Below, piece by piece: positions 29,836 through 39,198 of a DNA stretch of 64,000 nt (position 1 is the stretch's first letter; the number at the start of each line of letters is the position of its first letter). The position numbers were made by a program, and so were the translations under genes. This stretch comes from Sphingobacterium multivorum (lineage in GTDB: Bacteria; Bacteroidota; Bacteroidia; Sphingobacteriales; Sphingobacteriaceae). The stretch lies in the NCBI RefSeq assembly GCF_900457465.1, contig NZ_UAUU01000005.1, positions 62,001 through 126,000 of the forward strand, read 5' to 3'. Below the pieces are notes generated by a model. The model was not told where the DNA came from. It was given only the letters and a program-made list of their open reading frames with translations, and did not search any database.

Positions 29836-29871
29836 CAAAAAAAGCTCGAATAAATATTCGAGCTTTTTTTT
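29836..29871 (+). terminator. Rho-independent terminator of parC
   Basis: A-rich arm with AAGCTCGAATA pairing with its complement across a very short loop, followed by T8. It can act in both directions, facing msrA on the minus strand. Confidence 0.88.
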
Positions 29872-29886
29872 GGGATACAACACCTT

Positions 29887-29920
29887 AAATATTGTCTTTT
29901 TAAAAATATTGTCTTTTTAA
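29887..29920. repeat. Perfect 17-bp tandem duplication
   Basis: Two adjacent copies of AAATATTGTCTTTTTAA at 29887-29903 and 29904-29920, between the parC terminator and msrA. No function evident. Confidence 0.85.
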
Positions 29921-29963
29921 GCTTTAAATTCTTTTAGGAATTTTTGAAGTTTTGGAGCAATGA

Positions 29964-30431
29964 CTACTGAACAAATGGATTTTCAGGATGATCATTGAAA
30001 TAATTATGATGATAATCTTCTGCCAACCAAAATGTAGACGCAGGTTCTACCGCTGTGACAATAGGGTCCTCGTAAACATCCTCATTTTCCAATTCATCGA
30101 TAAAATTCTGTGCTAAGATCTCCTGTTCTTCATTATGATAAAAAACAACTGATCGATACTGCGTACCCACATCGTTACCTTGACGGTTTAATGTTGTCGG
30201 GTTATGGGTCTTAAAGAAGATTTTCAAGAGATCTTCGTAATTCACCAGCTCTTCGTCATATTCTAACTCGACAACCTCAACATGATCAGTTGTCCCCGTA
30301 CAGACCTGCTCATAAGTCGGCTTATCTACATGTCCCCCCATATAACCAGGTAATACCGATGTTACCCCTTCAGTGTTTTGGAAAATAACTTCTGTACACC
30401 AAAAACATCCTCCTCCAAATGTTGCTTTCAT
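29964..30431 (-). CDS. msrA: Peptide-methionine (S)-S-oxide reductase MsrA
   Basis: 155 residues, a compact MsrA. The catalytic motif GGGCFWCTEV lies at the N terminus with the nucleophilic Cys near residue 10. The substrate region GYMGGHVDKPTYEQVCTGTT and FFKTHNPTTLNRQGNDVGTQYRS (split here as FFKTHNPTTLNRQ and GNDVGTQYRS) are standard. It repairs oxidised methionine, using thioredoxin for recycling. There is no signal peptide, so it is cytoplasmic. No MsrB domain is fused. It lies downstream of the glycosylasparaginase gene on the same strand, separated by a hairpin. Confidence 0.95.
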   Translation of the reverse strand: MKATFGGGCFWCTEVIFQNTEGVTSVLPGYMGGHVDKPTYEQVCTGTTDHVEVVELEYDEELVNYEDLLKIFFKTHNPTTLNRQGNDVGTQYRSVVFYHNEEQEILAQNFIDELENEDVYEDPIVTAVEPASTFWLAEDYHHNYFNDHPENPFVQ

Positions 30432-30468
30432 ACTTTTATAACCTTGCGTATTTTACTCTTACTTTTAT

Positions 30469-30506
30469 AAACCTATAGCCGATGCATCAGCTGCGGCTAT
30501 AAGTTT
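30469..30506 (-). terminator. Probable terminator after the glycosylasparaginase gene
   Basis: A 13-bp inverted repeat with one mismatch (arms 30469-30481 and 30494-30506, core TATAGCCG / CGGCTATA). On the minus strand it is followed by a T-rich stretch. Confidence 0.5.
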
Positions 30507-30582
30507 AGACAAATATAATGATTAATCGGCAATGATATACCTTGCTATCATCGCTCCTCGAACCCGTAAGCCCCTATTTTTA

Positions 30583-31614
30583 CTATTTATAGTAGTGCTT
30601 TCCTTTAATCAATAAATCTTGTTGTTTACTGTCACAAACCGCATAGGAAAAACCTTGTTGTAGCGCATAGGCACCATATTCCCCTTTTTTATTAATTGCT
30701 AAGAATCCAACTTGGATTTCCTTTGCAATTGCAGGCTTCTTCTTAACGATACGCATAACAGCTTCCTTACAGGCATCTTCGGGAGAATAACCCTGACGCA
30801 TCAATTCGACTACCAAAAAACTACCTACATTTCGGATAACTTCTTCACCAACTCCGGTCGAAGTAGCACCCCCAACTTCATTATCGACATAAAGTCCGGC
30901 TCCAATAATAGGGCTATCTCCTACCCGACCATGCATCTTGAAAGCCATACCACTCGTGGTGCAGGCTCCAGAAATATTTCCATTGGCATCCAACGCCAAC
31001 ATACCGATCGTATCGTGGTTGTATTGATTTCCCGGCAAACGTTCTGCGGCAAAAGATTGGTTTTCAATATTGGCTACAGGTTTGTATTTTTTCTCTTTCA
31101 ACCATTCCTTCCAGGCCTTTTCACCTTCCGGGGTCAGTAGATTTTCTTCCTTAAAACCATTTTCTAACGCAAATTGCAATGCGCCTTCGCCTACTAGCAT
31201 GACATGGGGTGTTTTTTCCATAACCAGCCGTGCTACAGATATTGGATGTCCAATTTTTTCCATTCCGGCAACAGCACCGCAGTTACCATCCGCATCCATG
31301 ATACAAGCATCAAGTGTGACGTGACCGTCGCGATCGGGATAACCACCTTTACCCACTGTCATATTCTTGAGATCAGCCTCGGGTACACGCACACCTTGTT
31401 CTACCGCATCCAATGCCTTGCCTCCTTTGGACAATATTTCCCAAGCGGCTTTATTTGCTGCGATCCCAAAGTCCCAAGTTGAAATTACAATAGGGTATTT
31501 TTTAACACTGCCTTTTGCTGCAATCGTCAATCCTTTCGCATCAAATGCGGTTAATGTCCCCATTGTCGTCGCAGCAATCAAACCTTGCCGAATAAAATCA
31601 CGTCTTGAACTCAT
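30583..31614 (-). CDS. Exported glycosylasparaginase / isoaspartyl peptidase family (Ntn hydrolase)
   Basis: 343 residues. The N terminus SSRRDFIRQGLIAATTMG looks like a Tat signal peptide (twin Arg, hydrophobic stretch), so the enzyme should act in the periplasm. The N-terminal nucleophile is the Thr in NHDTIGMLALDANG around residue 193, where the precursor would cleave itself into alpha and beta chains. Downstream CTTSGMAFKMHGRVGDSPI and GGATSTGVGEE are the usual substrate loop motifs of N4-(beta-N-acetylglucosaminyl)-L-asparaginases. Close relatives also cleave beta-aspartyl peptides. It diverges from the NlpC/P60 gene at 32035; a link with peptidoglycan peptide breakdown is possible but not shown. 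Confidence 0.88.
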   Translation of the reverse strand: MSSRRDFIRQGLIAATTMGTLTAFDAKGLTIAAKGSVKKYPIVISTWDFGIAANKAAWEILSKGGKALDAVEQGVRVPEADLKNMTVGKGGYPDRDGHVTLDACIMDADGNCGAVAGMEKIGHPISVARLVMEKTPHVMLVGEGALQFALENGFKEENLLTPEGEKAWKEWLKEKKYKPVANIENQSFAAERLPGNQYNHDTIGMLALDANGNISGACTTSGMAFKMHGRVGDSPIIGAGLYVDNEVGGATSTGVGEEVIRNVGSFLVVELMRQGYSPEDACKEAVMRIVKKKPAIAKEIQVGFLAINKKGEYGAYALQQGFSYAVCDSKQQDLLIKGKHYYK

Positions 31615-32034
31615 TTCCTTATTACTACTTTATAAAACTATCGCTATTTATTAATCCGGCAAAAAACAATCATTAAAACTGCTTTCAGTCTACCGAATAC
31701 AAGAAATTTTCATCATTGACTGTACAAGAGCATCACTTTCTTTTCTAGCATATTACACTATCTTGCATCAGATCTCCCCCAAACCTACTTCGTCAATATC
31801 CGCTGTAAAATGTTATGCTACATTTTTACAGCTTCGCCGTAAACGGAAGAAGAATGTTGCCGTCACAATCAATAAGCAATATTACAAAATGGTTTTAGCA
31901 AATAGATGATTTAATTAAAATTAAACCTAAAAATTCGTTTTTTAGCAACATAACATCAAAATCACTTAAAAATCGACAATAAAAATTGACTTATATTATG
32001 AATTAATCCTATCTTTAGAAACAAACTAATTCGC
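31615..32034. other. Intergenic region between divergent genes
   Basis: 420 bases without a supported gene. It holds the plus-strand promoter at 31986 and, near 31820-31850, a TTTTACAGC-like inverted element (GCTGTAAAA ... TTTTACAGC at about 31801-31835) that could form a hairpin on either strand. Nothing else was recognised. Confidence 0.5.
31986..32017 (+). promoter_or_regulatory. Bacteroidota-type promoter of the NlpC/P60-epimerase unit
   Basis: TTG at 31986-31988 (good -33), 21-base spacer and TATCTTTA at 32010-32017. Transcription is expected a few bases further on, leaving a leader of roughly 12 bases before ATG at 32035. Confidence 0.6.
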
Positions 32035-33261
32035 ATGAAAAACACTCTTAAATTCGCTATTTTAGCTTATGCAAGCCTTATAGGGGTTGAAAGCAGTCAG
32101 GCGCAGCAGCTAGATTCCACGACTTATTTCACGATCAAAGAGTTGCAAGAAAACGTAAAACGTGAATTTGCTCCCGATAAAAGAACCAAGATCGTGGCCA
32201 TCCAGAAAGCGGATATAGCACAGAACCAATATGTGCTCGAAACAACTGAAAAAGATGCTAAATTCGTTTTAGAGCAAAAGGCAAAAGATATATCAGCCAA
32301 TATTCAAGTACAGCTCTTGCCCGATGCAAGTGTAGGCGAAAAAACGACTGGAGTAATCAGGCTCTCCGTCGCAAATATGCGCACATTTCCAGATAATGCT
32401 GCCGAGCTGACTAGCCAGGTTTTATTAGGAACGCAAGTTGACCTTCTTCAAAAAAAGAGCGGTGACTACCGTGTCCGTACACCCGACGGCTATATCGCAT
32501 GGGTTCCTAGTTCGTCTATTGAAGCCATGGACAAAACCATGCTGGCCAATTGGCGACAAGCGGAAAAAGTGATTTATACAGCTGAATTTGGAAAATCATA
32601 TTCTGAACCCAATGAAAAAAGCCAGCGGGTATCTGATCTCGTTTATGGTGACATCCTTCAATTGAAAGGACAGAAAGGCAATTTTTATGAAATTGCCTAT
32701 CCGGATGGACGTTTAGGTTATATTAAAAAATCAGAAAGTCTAACCTTAAAAAATTGGTTTGAAACACGCCAACCTACGGCGGAAAATATTATTGCCAGTG
32801 CAAAAACAATGTTGGGTCTACCCTATTTATGGGGTGGGACATCAGTAAAAGGCGTAGATTGCAGCGGTTTTACTAAAACAAGTTTCTTTATGAACGGCTT
32901 CGTAATTCCGCGAGATGCATCGCAACAAGTACTTGCAGGTGAAAAAATCGACATTTTAGATCAAGAAGGGCATTTCGACCCTGAGAAAGCACTTAAAAAT
33001 CTGAAACCGGCAGACTTATTATTCTTTGCGGCAGGCAAAAATAGCAATCCTAATGCGCGTGTAACACACGTTGCACTCTATATCGGCAACGGAACCTTTA
33101 TTCATGCTGCAGGCTTGGTACGGATCAACAGCATGCTAAAGGATGCGGCTAACTATGATGATTTTCAAACCCGAACTGTGGTTGCTGCACGCCGTTACCT
33201 CGGAGTTCACGATAGCGCAATACAGAAAGTCGTTGAAAACAATTACTACAACAATAAATAA
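32035..33261 (+). CDS. NlpC/P60 peptidase with SH3 domains (gamma-D-glutamyl-diamino acid endopeptidase type)
   Basis: 408 residues. A Sec signal peptide ends near SSQAQQ, so the enzyme is periplasmic. Two bacterial SH3-like domains lie at about 105-165 and 180-240 (MRTFPDNAAELTSQVLLGTQ, SEPNEKSQRVSDLVYGD). The NlpC/P60 domain has Cys276 in GVDCSGFTK, His345 in RVTHVALYIG and polar third residue His357 in FIHAAG: a complete triad. The same layout occurs in Bacillus YkfC and structurally studied Bacteroides relatives that cut between D-Glu and the diamino acid of free murein peptides. It is 8 bases upstream of the epimerase gene, and the two should form an operon; ykfB and ykfC are also neighbours in B. 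subtilis. Confidence 0.92.
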   Translation: MKNTLKFAILAYASLIGVESSQAQQLDSTTYFTIKELQENVKREFAPDKRTKIVAIQKADIAQNQYVLETTEKDAKFVLEQKAKDISANIQVQLLPDASVGEKTTGVIRLSVANMRTFPDNAAELTSQVLLGTQVDLLQKKSGDYRVRTPDGYIAWVPSSSIEAMDKTMLANWRQAEKVIYTAEFGKSYSEPNEKSQRVSDLVYGDILQLKGQKGNFYEIAYPDGRLGYIKKSESLTLKNWFETRQPTAENIIASAKTMLGLPYLWGGTSVKGVDCSGFTKTSFFMNGFVIPRDASQQVLAGEKIDILDQEGHFDPEKALKNLKPADLLFFAAGKNSNPNARVTHVALYIGNGTFIHAAGLVRINSMLKDAANYDDFQTRTVVAARRYLGVHDSAIQKVVENNYYNNK

Positions 33262-33269
33262 ACATAGCG

Positions 33270-34325
33270 ATGAGCAATCAATCTGAATGGATTAGTAAAG
33301 ATTTTGGGGCCTTTAAATTAAGGTTTCGGCCTTACACGCTAACTTTGCGCCATGTCTTTACAGTAGCTTCCTTTAGCCGAAGCACAACACCGGTTGTATT
33401 GACCGAATTAGAGTATGATGGCGTTATCGGTTATGGCGAAGCGAGTATGCCACCCTATCTTGGCGAGTCACAAGATAGCGTGATTTCGTTTTTGAATCAA
33501 ATTGATCTCACAGGTTTTAACTCACCTTTTCAAACCGAAGAGATTCTGCATTATATTGATCAGCTTGCTTCGAAAAACACGGCTGCAAAAGCGTCCATTG
33601 ATATTGCCCTACATGATATCCTTGGTAAAATTATGAACCAGCCCTATTATAAGATCTGGGGATTAAATCCTGACCTTATCCCACCGACGTCCTACACCAT
33701 CGGAATCGATACAGAAGAAATGATCCGCCAAAAAGTTGCCGAGGCTGATCAGTTTAAAATTTTAAAGGTGAAGCTGGGGCTCGACACCGACAAAATGATT
33801 ATTGATACCATCCGTCAGGTTACCGATCGACCATTATGCGCCGATGTGAACCAGGGTTGGAAAACACGTGAAGAAGCCTTGGAGATGGCGTATTGGCTTG
33901 CAGAAAGAAATGTTTCTTTCTTAGAACAGCCTATGCCTAAAGAGCAGATCGATGATAATGCTTGGTTGACAGAACATAGCCCAATTCCCACAATCGCCGA
34001 CGAAGGATGCCAACGATTGGTCGATGTGCCGGGTTTAAAGGGGGTTTATTCGGGTATTAACATTAAACTGATGAAATGCACGGGCATGCGCGAAGCGAAG
34101 CGAATGGCAGAACTTGCTCGTTCTTTGGAAATGAAAGTTATGATCGGCTGTATGACAGAAACTTCTTGCGCCATCAGTGCAGCGGCACAACTTGCACCAT
34201 TAACAGACTGGGCAGATCTAGACGGTGCTTTATTAATTGCAAATGATATATACGACGGCATGACCGTGGTAAATGGCAATTGCCTTCTCCCCGACCGTCC
34301 GGGAATTGGAATTGTAAGAAAATAA
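33270..34325 (+). CDS. Dipeptide epimerase, probable L-Ala-D/L-Glu epimerase (enolase superfamily)
   Basis: 351 residues. The enolase-superfamily capping domain occupies residues 1-125 and the (beta/alpha)7beta barrel the rest. Visible active-site residues are Lys166 and Lys168 (LKVKLGLD), metal ligands Asp192 (CADVNQGW), Glu219 (LEQPM) and Asp244 (ADEGC), and the opposite base Lys266 (IKLMKC). Numbers and spacing are close to those of B. subtilis YkfB, an L-Ala-D/L-Glu epimerase that lets murein dipeptides be hydrolysed and used. No signal peptide: cytoplasmic. The upstream NlpC/P60 enzyme would release its substrate L-Ala-D-Glu. A hairpin follows at 34332 before susC, so expression of the downstream importer may be separately tuned. 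Confidence 0.92.
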   Translation: MSNQSEWISKDFGAFKLRFRPYTLTLRHVFTVASFSRSTTPVVLTELEYDGVIGYGEASMPPYLGESQDSVISFLNQIDLTGFNSPFQTEEILHYIDQLASKNTAAKASIDIALHDILGKIMNQPYYKIWGLNPDLIPPTSYTIGIDTEEMIRQKVAEADQFKILKVKLGLDTDKMIIDTIRQVTDRPLCADVNQGWKTREEALEMAYWLAERNVSFLEQPMPKEQIDDNAWLTEHSPIPTIADEGCQRLVDVPGLKGVYSGINIKLMKCTGMREAKRMAELARSLEMKVMIGCMTETSCAISAAAQLAPLTDWADLDGALLIANDIYDGMTVVNGNCLLPDRPGIGIVRK

Positions 34326-34331
34326 CCCTAT

Positions 34332-34375
34332 ATTCAGTGCAATGTTTTTTTCTTAAAGAAAAGATTGCACTGAAT
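34332..34375 (+). terminator. Intercistronic hairpin between epimerase gene and susC
   Basis: A perfect 12-bp stem (ATTCAGTGCAAT / ATTGCACTGAAT) whose 20-base loop can itself pair (TTTCTT with AAAGAAA). No strong T tail follows, so it may be a partial terminator or an mRNA-stability element. Confidence 0.55.
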
Positions 34376-34447
34376 TGCTATCGCAAGTTTGACCAACACT
34401 CGACAGCACCAAAATATTAACAACTAAATTAATCAATTCACACTTTT

Positions 34448-37400
34448 ATGAAACAACATGTGCTCACAACGTTGTGTCTCATAGCCTGTAGTTCGATGCA
34501 GTCTTTATATGCACAACAGATCCAAATTGCTGGTAAAATAACAGACAGCAACGGAAAACCAATTAGCGGAGTTACGATTAATGTAAAAGGCGCTAATCAA
34601 GGGACATCCACAAACGAAAATGGCCTGTTTACCCTAAACGCAAACGCCAATGCAACATTGAGTATATCTGCCGTAGGTTATAGCTCACAAGAAGTACAGG
34701 TCAATGGCCGCAAAACTATCGGTATTTCACTTAACAGTGATGAAAAAGCTTTGGACGAAGTCATTGTCATTGCTTATGGAACGGCTAAAAAAAGCACCTA
34801 TACCGGTTCGGCGGCACAAATAAAATCAGATGCTATTGATAAACAACCTGTCACCTCTTTTGAAAAAGCACTTACCGGTCGTGTCGCGGGTCTACAAATG
34901 TCAAATGGATCGGGGCAAGCGGGGGCTACTTCGGCGATTCGTATTCGAGGCATAGGCTCCATGAACGCATCGAATGAGCCATTATATGTTATTGACGGTG
35001 TTCCAGTTATTTCGGGAAGTGTCGGACAAATGGGAGATTACATTGTTAATACAAACAACGTCATGAGCACATTAAATCCGAGTGATATAGAATCAATCTC
35101 TGTGCTTAAGGACGCCGCTGCCTCTTCTCTTTATGGATCCCGAGCCGCAAATGGCGTCATCATCATCACCACCAAAAGGGGTAAAAATGGAGATCCAAAG
35201 ATCAATGTCAAGTCTTCTATTGGCATTAGCCCTTCCTGGGCAACAAAAAATAATGAACCTGCTTCCGTACAGGATCAAATCAACATGCTTTATAGCGTTT
35301 TATATGATTCTAGAATAGCAGCTGGTCAAACCGCTGAACAGGCGAATAAAAATACTTTATTCCGCTTAAATTCCTTGGACTGGAATCCAAATTCGGCAAA
35401 TTATGGTAAGCCAACTTCTTCTTATGGTTTTGGTATTCATGGTTATCAATTTAGTACGGATGGGACCACCCAATGGGAGAACGTACATATTTCAGGAAAA
35501 ACTGATGGTGTCGTGAATAGAGATGGTCAATATTATGACTGGAACAATGCTTTATTCAGAACGGGAATATTCAACAGTAACGATATTTCGGTAAGTGGAG
35601 CAACTGAAAAAACCAATTATTATGCTTCCTTAGGCTATACGCAGGACAAAAGTAGGGTGATCGAGAATAATTTTGACAGAATTAATGGGCGGATTAATTT
35701 GACGCAAACAATTGGAAAATATCTTGAATTTGGATCAAATGTCAACTACGCCAACAACAAGCTTATTGGAATGAATGACACCCGAAATACAGGAACAAAT
35801 TACCTGTATCAAACCAGTAATTTATTATGGCAGATGTATTGGCCAACGGATTATAAAACTGGTAAGGAATATACGGCTCGCTACGGTAGTCTTGCATACA
35901 ATCCTTTATACTATAATAAAGAATGGGAAAACTCTTCGAAAACGAGCAAATTATCAGCTATAGAATCTCTATCATTGAAGTTATTGCCTGAACTTACCTT
36001 GAAGACTATTTTCTCCTATGACAGAACAGAGGTCAAAGATCATATTTACTATAGTGCGAAACATTATAACGGAATGGCAGATAATGGCCGTGTTACCGAG
36101 GTTTCTACGTCCATTGAGAAATTGGTATCATCCACAACCGCCAATTACAACAAAAGCTTCGGCTTACATCATATCGGGTTGTTAGCAGGCTTCGAGGCTG
36201 AAAAAAATACAACGGATTTTATCCGTGCCACGGGGAAAGATCTACCATCCTCTTCCCTTCATACGGTCGCCACTGCAGGTATATTGGATGCATCGGCTTA
36301 TTCTTGGGGCAATAATATGATGTCTGTACTATCGCGGGCCGAGTACAATTATGATGAACGCTATTTTGCATCAGCATCCTTTAGAAGGGACGGTTCATCA
36401 CGCTTAGCACCAGGTCCTCGTTGGGGTAATTTTTGGTCTTTAGCCGGCTCCTGGAATCTGGCAAAAGAATCTTTTATTAAAGGGATTGAGGAAATCAACA
36501 ACCTCAGAATCAGAGGTTCATATGGCGTAAATGGAACATTACCTACCGACCTTTTTGCCTGGAGAAATCTGACAAGCTATTCCAACAAATACATGACGCA
36601 GCCAGGAGGTGGTCTAAATAATCTAGGCAATCCGGACGTCGCTTGGGAGAAAAATTACTCCACAAACGTCGCATTAGAATTTGGCCTGTTCCGCAACAAA
36701 CTATTTGGTACTATTGAATATTTTAACAGAGACTCGAAGGACCTACTACAGAACGTTCCAATCTCCACAATAACTGGTTTCGGCTCCATACTGCGAAATG
36801 TTGGTGAAATGAACAATAAAGGGATCGAGATTGAATTAGGTTCAGATATCGTTAAAAACGAAAATTGGAAATGGACATTAAGCGCAAATGCCGCAATCAT
36901 CGGATCCAAAATTACAAAATTATATGGTGGACGGGATATCGTTTGGTTCGATCCCACAGGGGGAGACGATAGAGCCCGATTTATTTACCGTGAAGGAGAG
37001 TCATCCTTATCATTCTTTGGCTTGGAATGGGCAGGTACCGATCAAACCAATGGCAAAAATGTCTGGTATACAAATGATGGCACTAATGGCGACTTTATAT
37101 TTAATGGAAAGGCGGCAAGTTATGACTACAAAAAAGCGAAACAAACCATCATCGGAAATGCAAATCCTAAGTTATACGGAGGTATAAACTCTGATGTTGA
37201 CTATAAAAACTTTTCACTAGGATTTAATTTCGCTTATAAAATAGGCGGTAAACTTTATGACGCTACATCCAAAGATGTTGCCGACGATGGCTATTATTGG
37301 GAGCGAATTCATGCGGCTTATTTTACGGAAAACAGCTGGTCACCATCAAATACCGGAGGATCTTACCCAATGGTAACGGGAAGAGATCTGGAAGATGTTA

Positions 37401-37654
37401 ACCAAATCAGTAGCAGGCAGCTATTTGACGCATCCTATCTTAGATTAAAAAACATTTCGTTGAGCTATAGATTACCAAATGAGTTTTTAAAGCGGGCCGG
37501 CATTTCCAATGCAAGAGTATTTTTCAATGGAAGCAATTTGTTGACTGTTTCGAAATATAAGTATATGGATCCGGAAGTCAACCAGTTTGGTACGCGCGGT
37601 TGGGAAACACCATTGGCAAAAACATACACTTTTGGTGTCGAATTTAGTTTTTAA
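34448..37654 (+). CDS. SusC/RagA-family TonB-dependent outer membrane importer
   Basis: 1068 residues with signal peptide (ending LYAQQ). Order: CarboxypepD_reg-like domain at about 25-105 (ITDSNGKPISGVTINVKG), SusC signature and plug (DEVIVIAYGTAKKSTYTGSA; then IRIRGIGSMNASNEPLYVID, DIESISVLKDAAASSLYGSR) to about residue 265, then a 22-strand barrel ending YTFGVEFSF. It needs TonB-ExbBD for energy; these are not in the window. No N-terminal signalling (STN) domain is present, so it is not of the anti-sigma-coupled type. SusD follows by 16 bases. Its location between murein-peptide enzymes suggests muropeptides or peptides as cargo; this is inference from context. Confidence 0.94.
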   Translation: MKQHVLTTLCLIACSSMQSLYAQQIQIAGKITDSNGKPISGVTINVKGANQGTSTNENGLFTLNANANATLSISAVGYSSQEVQVNGRKTIGISLNSDEKALDEVIVIAYGTAKKSTYTGSAAQIKSDAIDKQPVTSFEKALTGRVAGLQMSNGSGQAGATSAIRIRGIGSMNASNEPLYVIDGVPVISGSVGQMGDYIVNTNNVMSTLNPSDIESISVLKDAAASSLYGSRAANGVIIITTKRGKNGDPKINVKSSIGISPSWATKNNEPASVQDQINMLYSVLYDSRIAAGQTAEQANKNTLFRLNSLDWNPNSANYGKPTSSYGFGIHGYQFSTDGTTQWENVHISGKTDGVVNRDGQYYDWNNALFRTGIFNSNDISVSGATEKTNYYASLGYTQDKSRVIENNFDRINGRINLTQTIGKYLEFGSNVNYANNKLIGMNDTRNTGTNYLYQTSNLLWQMYWPTDYKTGKEYTARYGSLAYNPLYYNKEWENSSKTSKLSAIESLSLKLLPELTLKTIFSYDRTEVKDHIYYSAKHYNGMADNGRVTEVSTSIEKLVSSTTANYNKSFGLHHIGLLAGFEAEKNTTDFIRATGKDLPSSSLHTVATAGILDASAYSWGNNMMSVLSRAEYNYDERYFASASFRRDGSSRLAPGPRWGNFWSLAGSWNLAKESFIKGIEEINNLRIRGSYGVNGTLPTDLFAWRNLTSYSNKYMTQPGGGLNNLGNPDVAWEKNYSTNVALEFGLFRNKLFGTIEYFNRDSKDLLQNVPISTITGFGSILRNVGEMNNKGIEIELGSDIVKNENWKWTLSANAAIIGSKITKLYGGRDIVWFDPTGGDDRARFIYREGESSLSFFGLEWAGTDQTNGKNVWYTNDGTNGDFIFNGKAASYDYKKAKQTIIGNANPKLYGGINSDVDYKNFSLGFNFAYKIGGKLYDATSKDVADDGYYWERIHAAYFTENSWSPSNTGGSYPMVTGRDLEDVNQISSRQLFDASYLRLKNISLSYRLPNEFLKRAGISNARVFFNGSNLLTVSKYKYMDPEVNQFGTRGWETPLAKTYTFGVEFSF

Positions 37655-37670
37655 TAAAAAAAACAGTATT

Positions 37671-39140
37671 ATGAAAAAGCTTTTTATTGCCTCGTGCATA
37701 ACAATATCATTAGCAATCAGCTCTTGTAGCAACTTTCTGGATGTCACACCGACTAATATGGGTGACTCTAATTCCTCTATCCAAACTGCTGCCGACGCAA
37801 AAGTTATCATCAATGGGTTAATGAGTAAAATGGCAAACGTCGCCTACTACGGACGAAATTTCCCACTCTATGCTGATGCTAAAGGAGGAGACTTTACGAT
37901 AGCATCTCAGGGTCGCGGTTATGATTATCTTTATGTTTTTAATCATTCAGCCTCTTCTAATCCTTACTCAGGTATCTGGACACAAGGATTTCATGCACTT
38001 GTGCAGATTAATAATCTTTTGACGAATATCGATAAACTAGTCGCTGCCGGTTCAACCGAAAATTTTAATACCTACAAAGGACAAGCATTGACCGCAAGAG
38101 CCCTCATCAATTTTGATCTTGTGAGGCTATATGGAAAACCCTACAATATGGATAAATCTTCCCTTGGTATTCCTAATGTGACAAAAGTCCTCGAATATAG
38201 TACGCAGGAAAAACGCATTTCTGTCGAAGAAAACTACAAACAAATTGTACAGGATCTAAAGGATGCGGAAAACATTTTGCCAAAATCTAAATCGGATGGA
38301 TATTTTAACTTTTTCGCCAATAAAGCACTGCAAGCTCGTGTGTATCTCTATATGAATGATTATGATAATTCGTTAAAATCAGCGCAGGAGGTCATAGACT
38401 CCAAAGTCTACACATTGTATAGCAATGAAAATTGGGTAAAATCCTGGACAGGTATGTTTGGAACTGAATCTATTCTAGAATTGGGTGTTTATCCGAATGA
38501 AGCTGATGCAGGGACTAGTTCACTGGGTGCGATGTTCCGCAGAAAAGGACATGGCAGTACAGCCATATTGGGAAACTTTATAGCCGCAGATCCATTCTTG
38601 GCCAAACTTAAGAAAGACGAGACAGATGTCAGATGGGGTGTTATGGCGTATGATGAAGTCGGCACCACCCATTTAGGAGCGGTTTATAAATATAGCGGTA
38701 GCACCACGCTTGCCGGTGATAAAAATTCAACAGCAAATAGTACCGCTGTCAATATTAAGGTCATCCGTTTGTCCGAAGTATATCTTATCGCTGCTGAAGC
38801 TGCTCTACTAAAATCATCTCCTGACAAGGTCCTTGCAGCAAATTACCTGAATGCAATACGCCAACGTTCTCCAAAATTAGATGTCGCGACCTCAGGCACG
38901 ATTACTTTAGATATGATTGCCGATGAGAGAAGCAAAGAGCTCCTTGGAGAAGGTCATCGCTTCTTTGATATGATGCGCTGGAACAAATCGATAACTTTTG
39001 ATGATGATTTAGGAAATATAAGCACAACAAATAGACAAAAAACGATCGATAGAACCTTCTTTAAAACCATTCTTCCTATTTCACTGGATGAGATGAATGC
39101 AAACCCAGCTATAGCAAATCAACAGAATACCGGCTACTAG
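37671..39140 (+). CDS. SusD/RagB-family substrate-binding lipoprotein
   Basis: 489 residues from ATG at 37671, chosen because it gives the lipoprotein signal with lipobox AISSC and Cys19. The mature protein begins SNFLDVTPTN, the usual SusD opening. The SusD-like TPR scaffold follows (LTARALINFDLVRLYGKPY, YFNFFANKALQARVYLYMND) and the C-terminal RagB region has IKVIRLSEVYLIAAEAAL and ERSKELLGEGHRFFDMMRWN. It closes over the SusC pore as a surface lid and recognises cargo. Ends at a strong bidirectional terminator. Confidence 0.94.
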   Translation: MKKLFIASCITISLAISSCSNFLDVTPTNMGDSNSSIQTAADAKVIINGLMSKMANVAYYGRNFPLYADAKGGDFTIASQGRGYDYLYVFNHSASSNPYSGIWTQGFHALVQINNLLTNIDKLVAAGSTENFNTYKGQALTARALINFDLVRLYGKPYNMDKSSLGIPNVTKVLEYSTQEKRISVEENYKQIVQDLKDAENILPKSKSDGYFNFFANKALQARVYLYMNDYDNSLKSAQEVIDSKVYTLYSNENWVKSWTGMFGTESILELGVYPNEADAGTSSLGAMFRRKGHGSTAILGNFIAADPFLAKLKKDETDVRWGVMAYDEVGTTHLGAVYKYSGSTTLAGDKNSTANSTAVNIKVIRLSEVYLIAAEAALLKSSPDKVLAANYLNAIRQRSPKLDVATSGTITLDMIADERSKELLGEGHRFFDMMRWNKSITFDDDLGNISTTNRQKTIDRTFFKTILPISLDEMNANPAIANQQNTGY

Positions 39141-39144
39141 TAGT

Positions 39145-39198
39145 CTCAAAAAAGAAAAAAGGTCACAGCCTATGCTGTGACCTTTTTTCTTTTTTGAG
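39145..39198. terminator. Bidirectional terminator between susD and the M14 peptidase gene
   Basis: Perfect 25-bp inverted repeat (arms 39145-39169 and 39174-39198, loop CTAT) whose arms contain A6 and T6 tracts on both sides of GGTCACAGC. Both convergent transcripts get a T tail. Confidence 0.92.

Noticed and set aside
29887..29920. CRISPR-like repeat
   Set aside because: Only two adjacent copies with no spacer.
34448..39140. SusC/SusD as a siderophore or polysaccharide importer
   Set aside because: No glycoside hydrolase, sigma/anti-sigma pair or siderophore gene is adjacent; the neighbours are murein-peptide enzymes.
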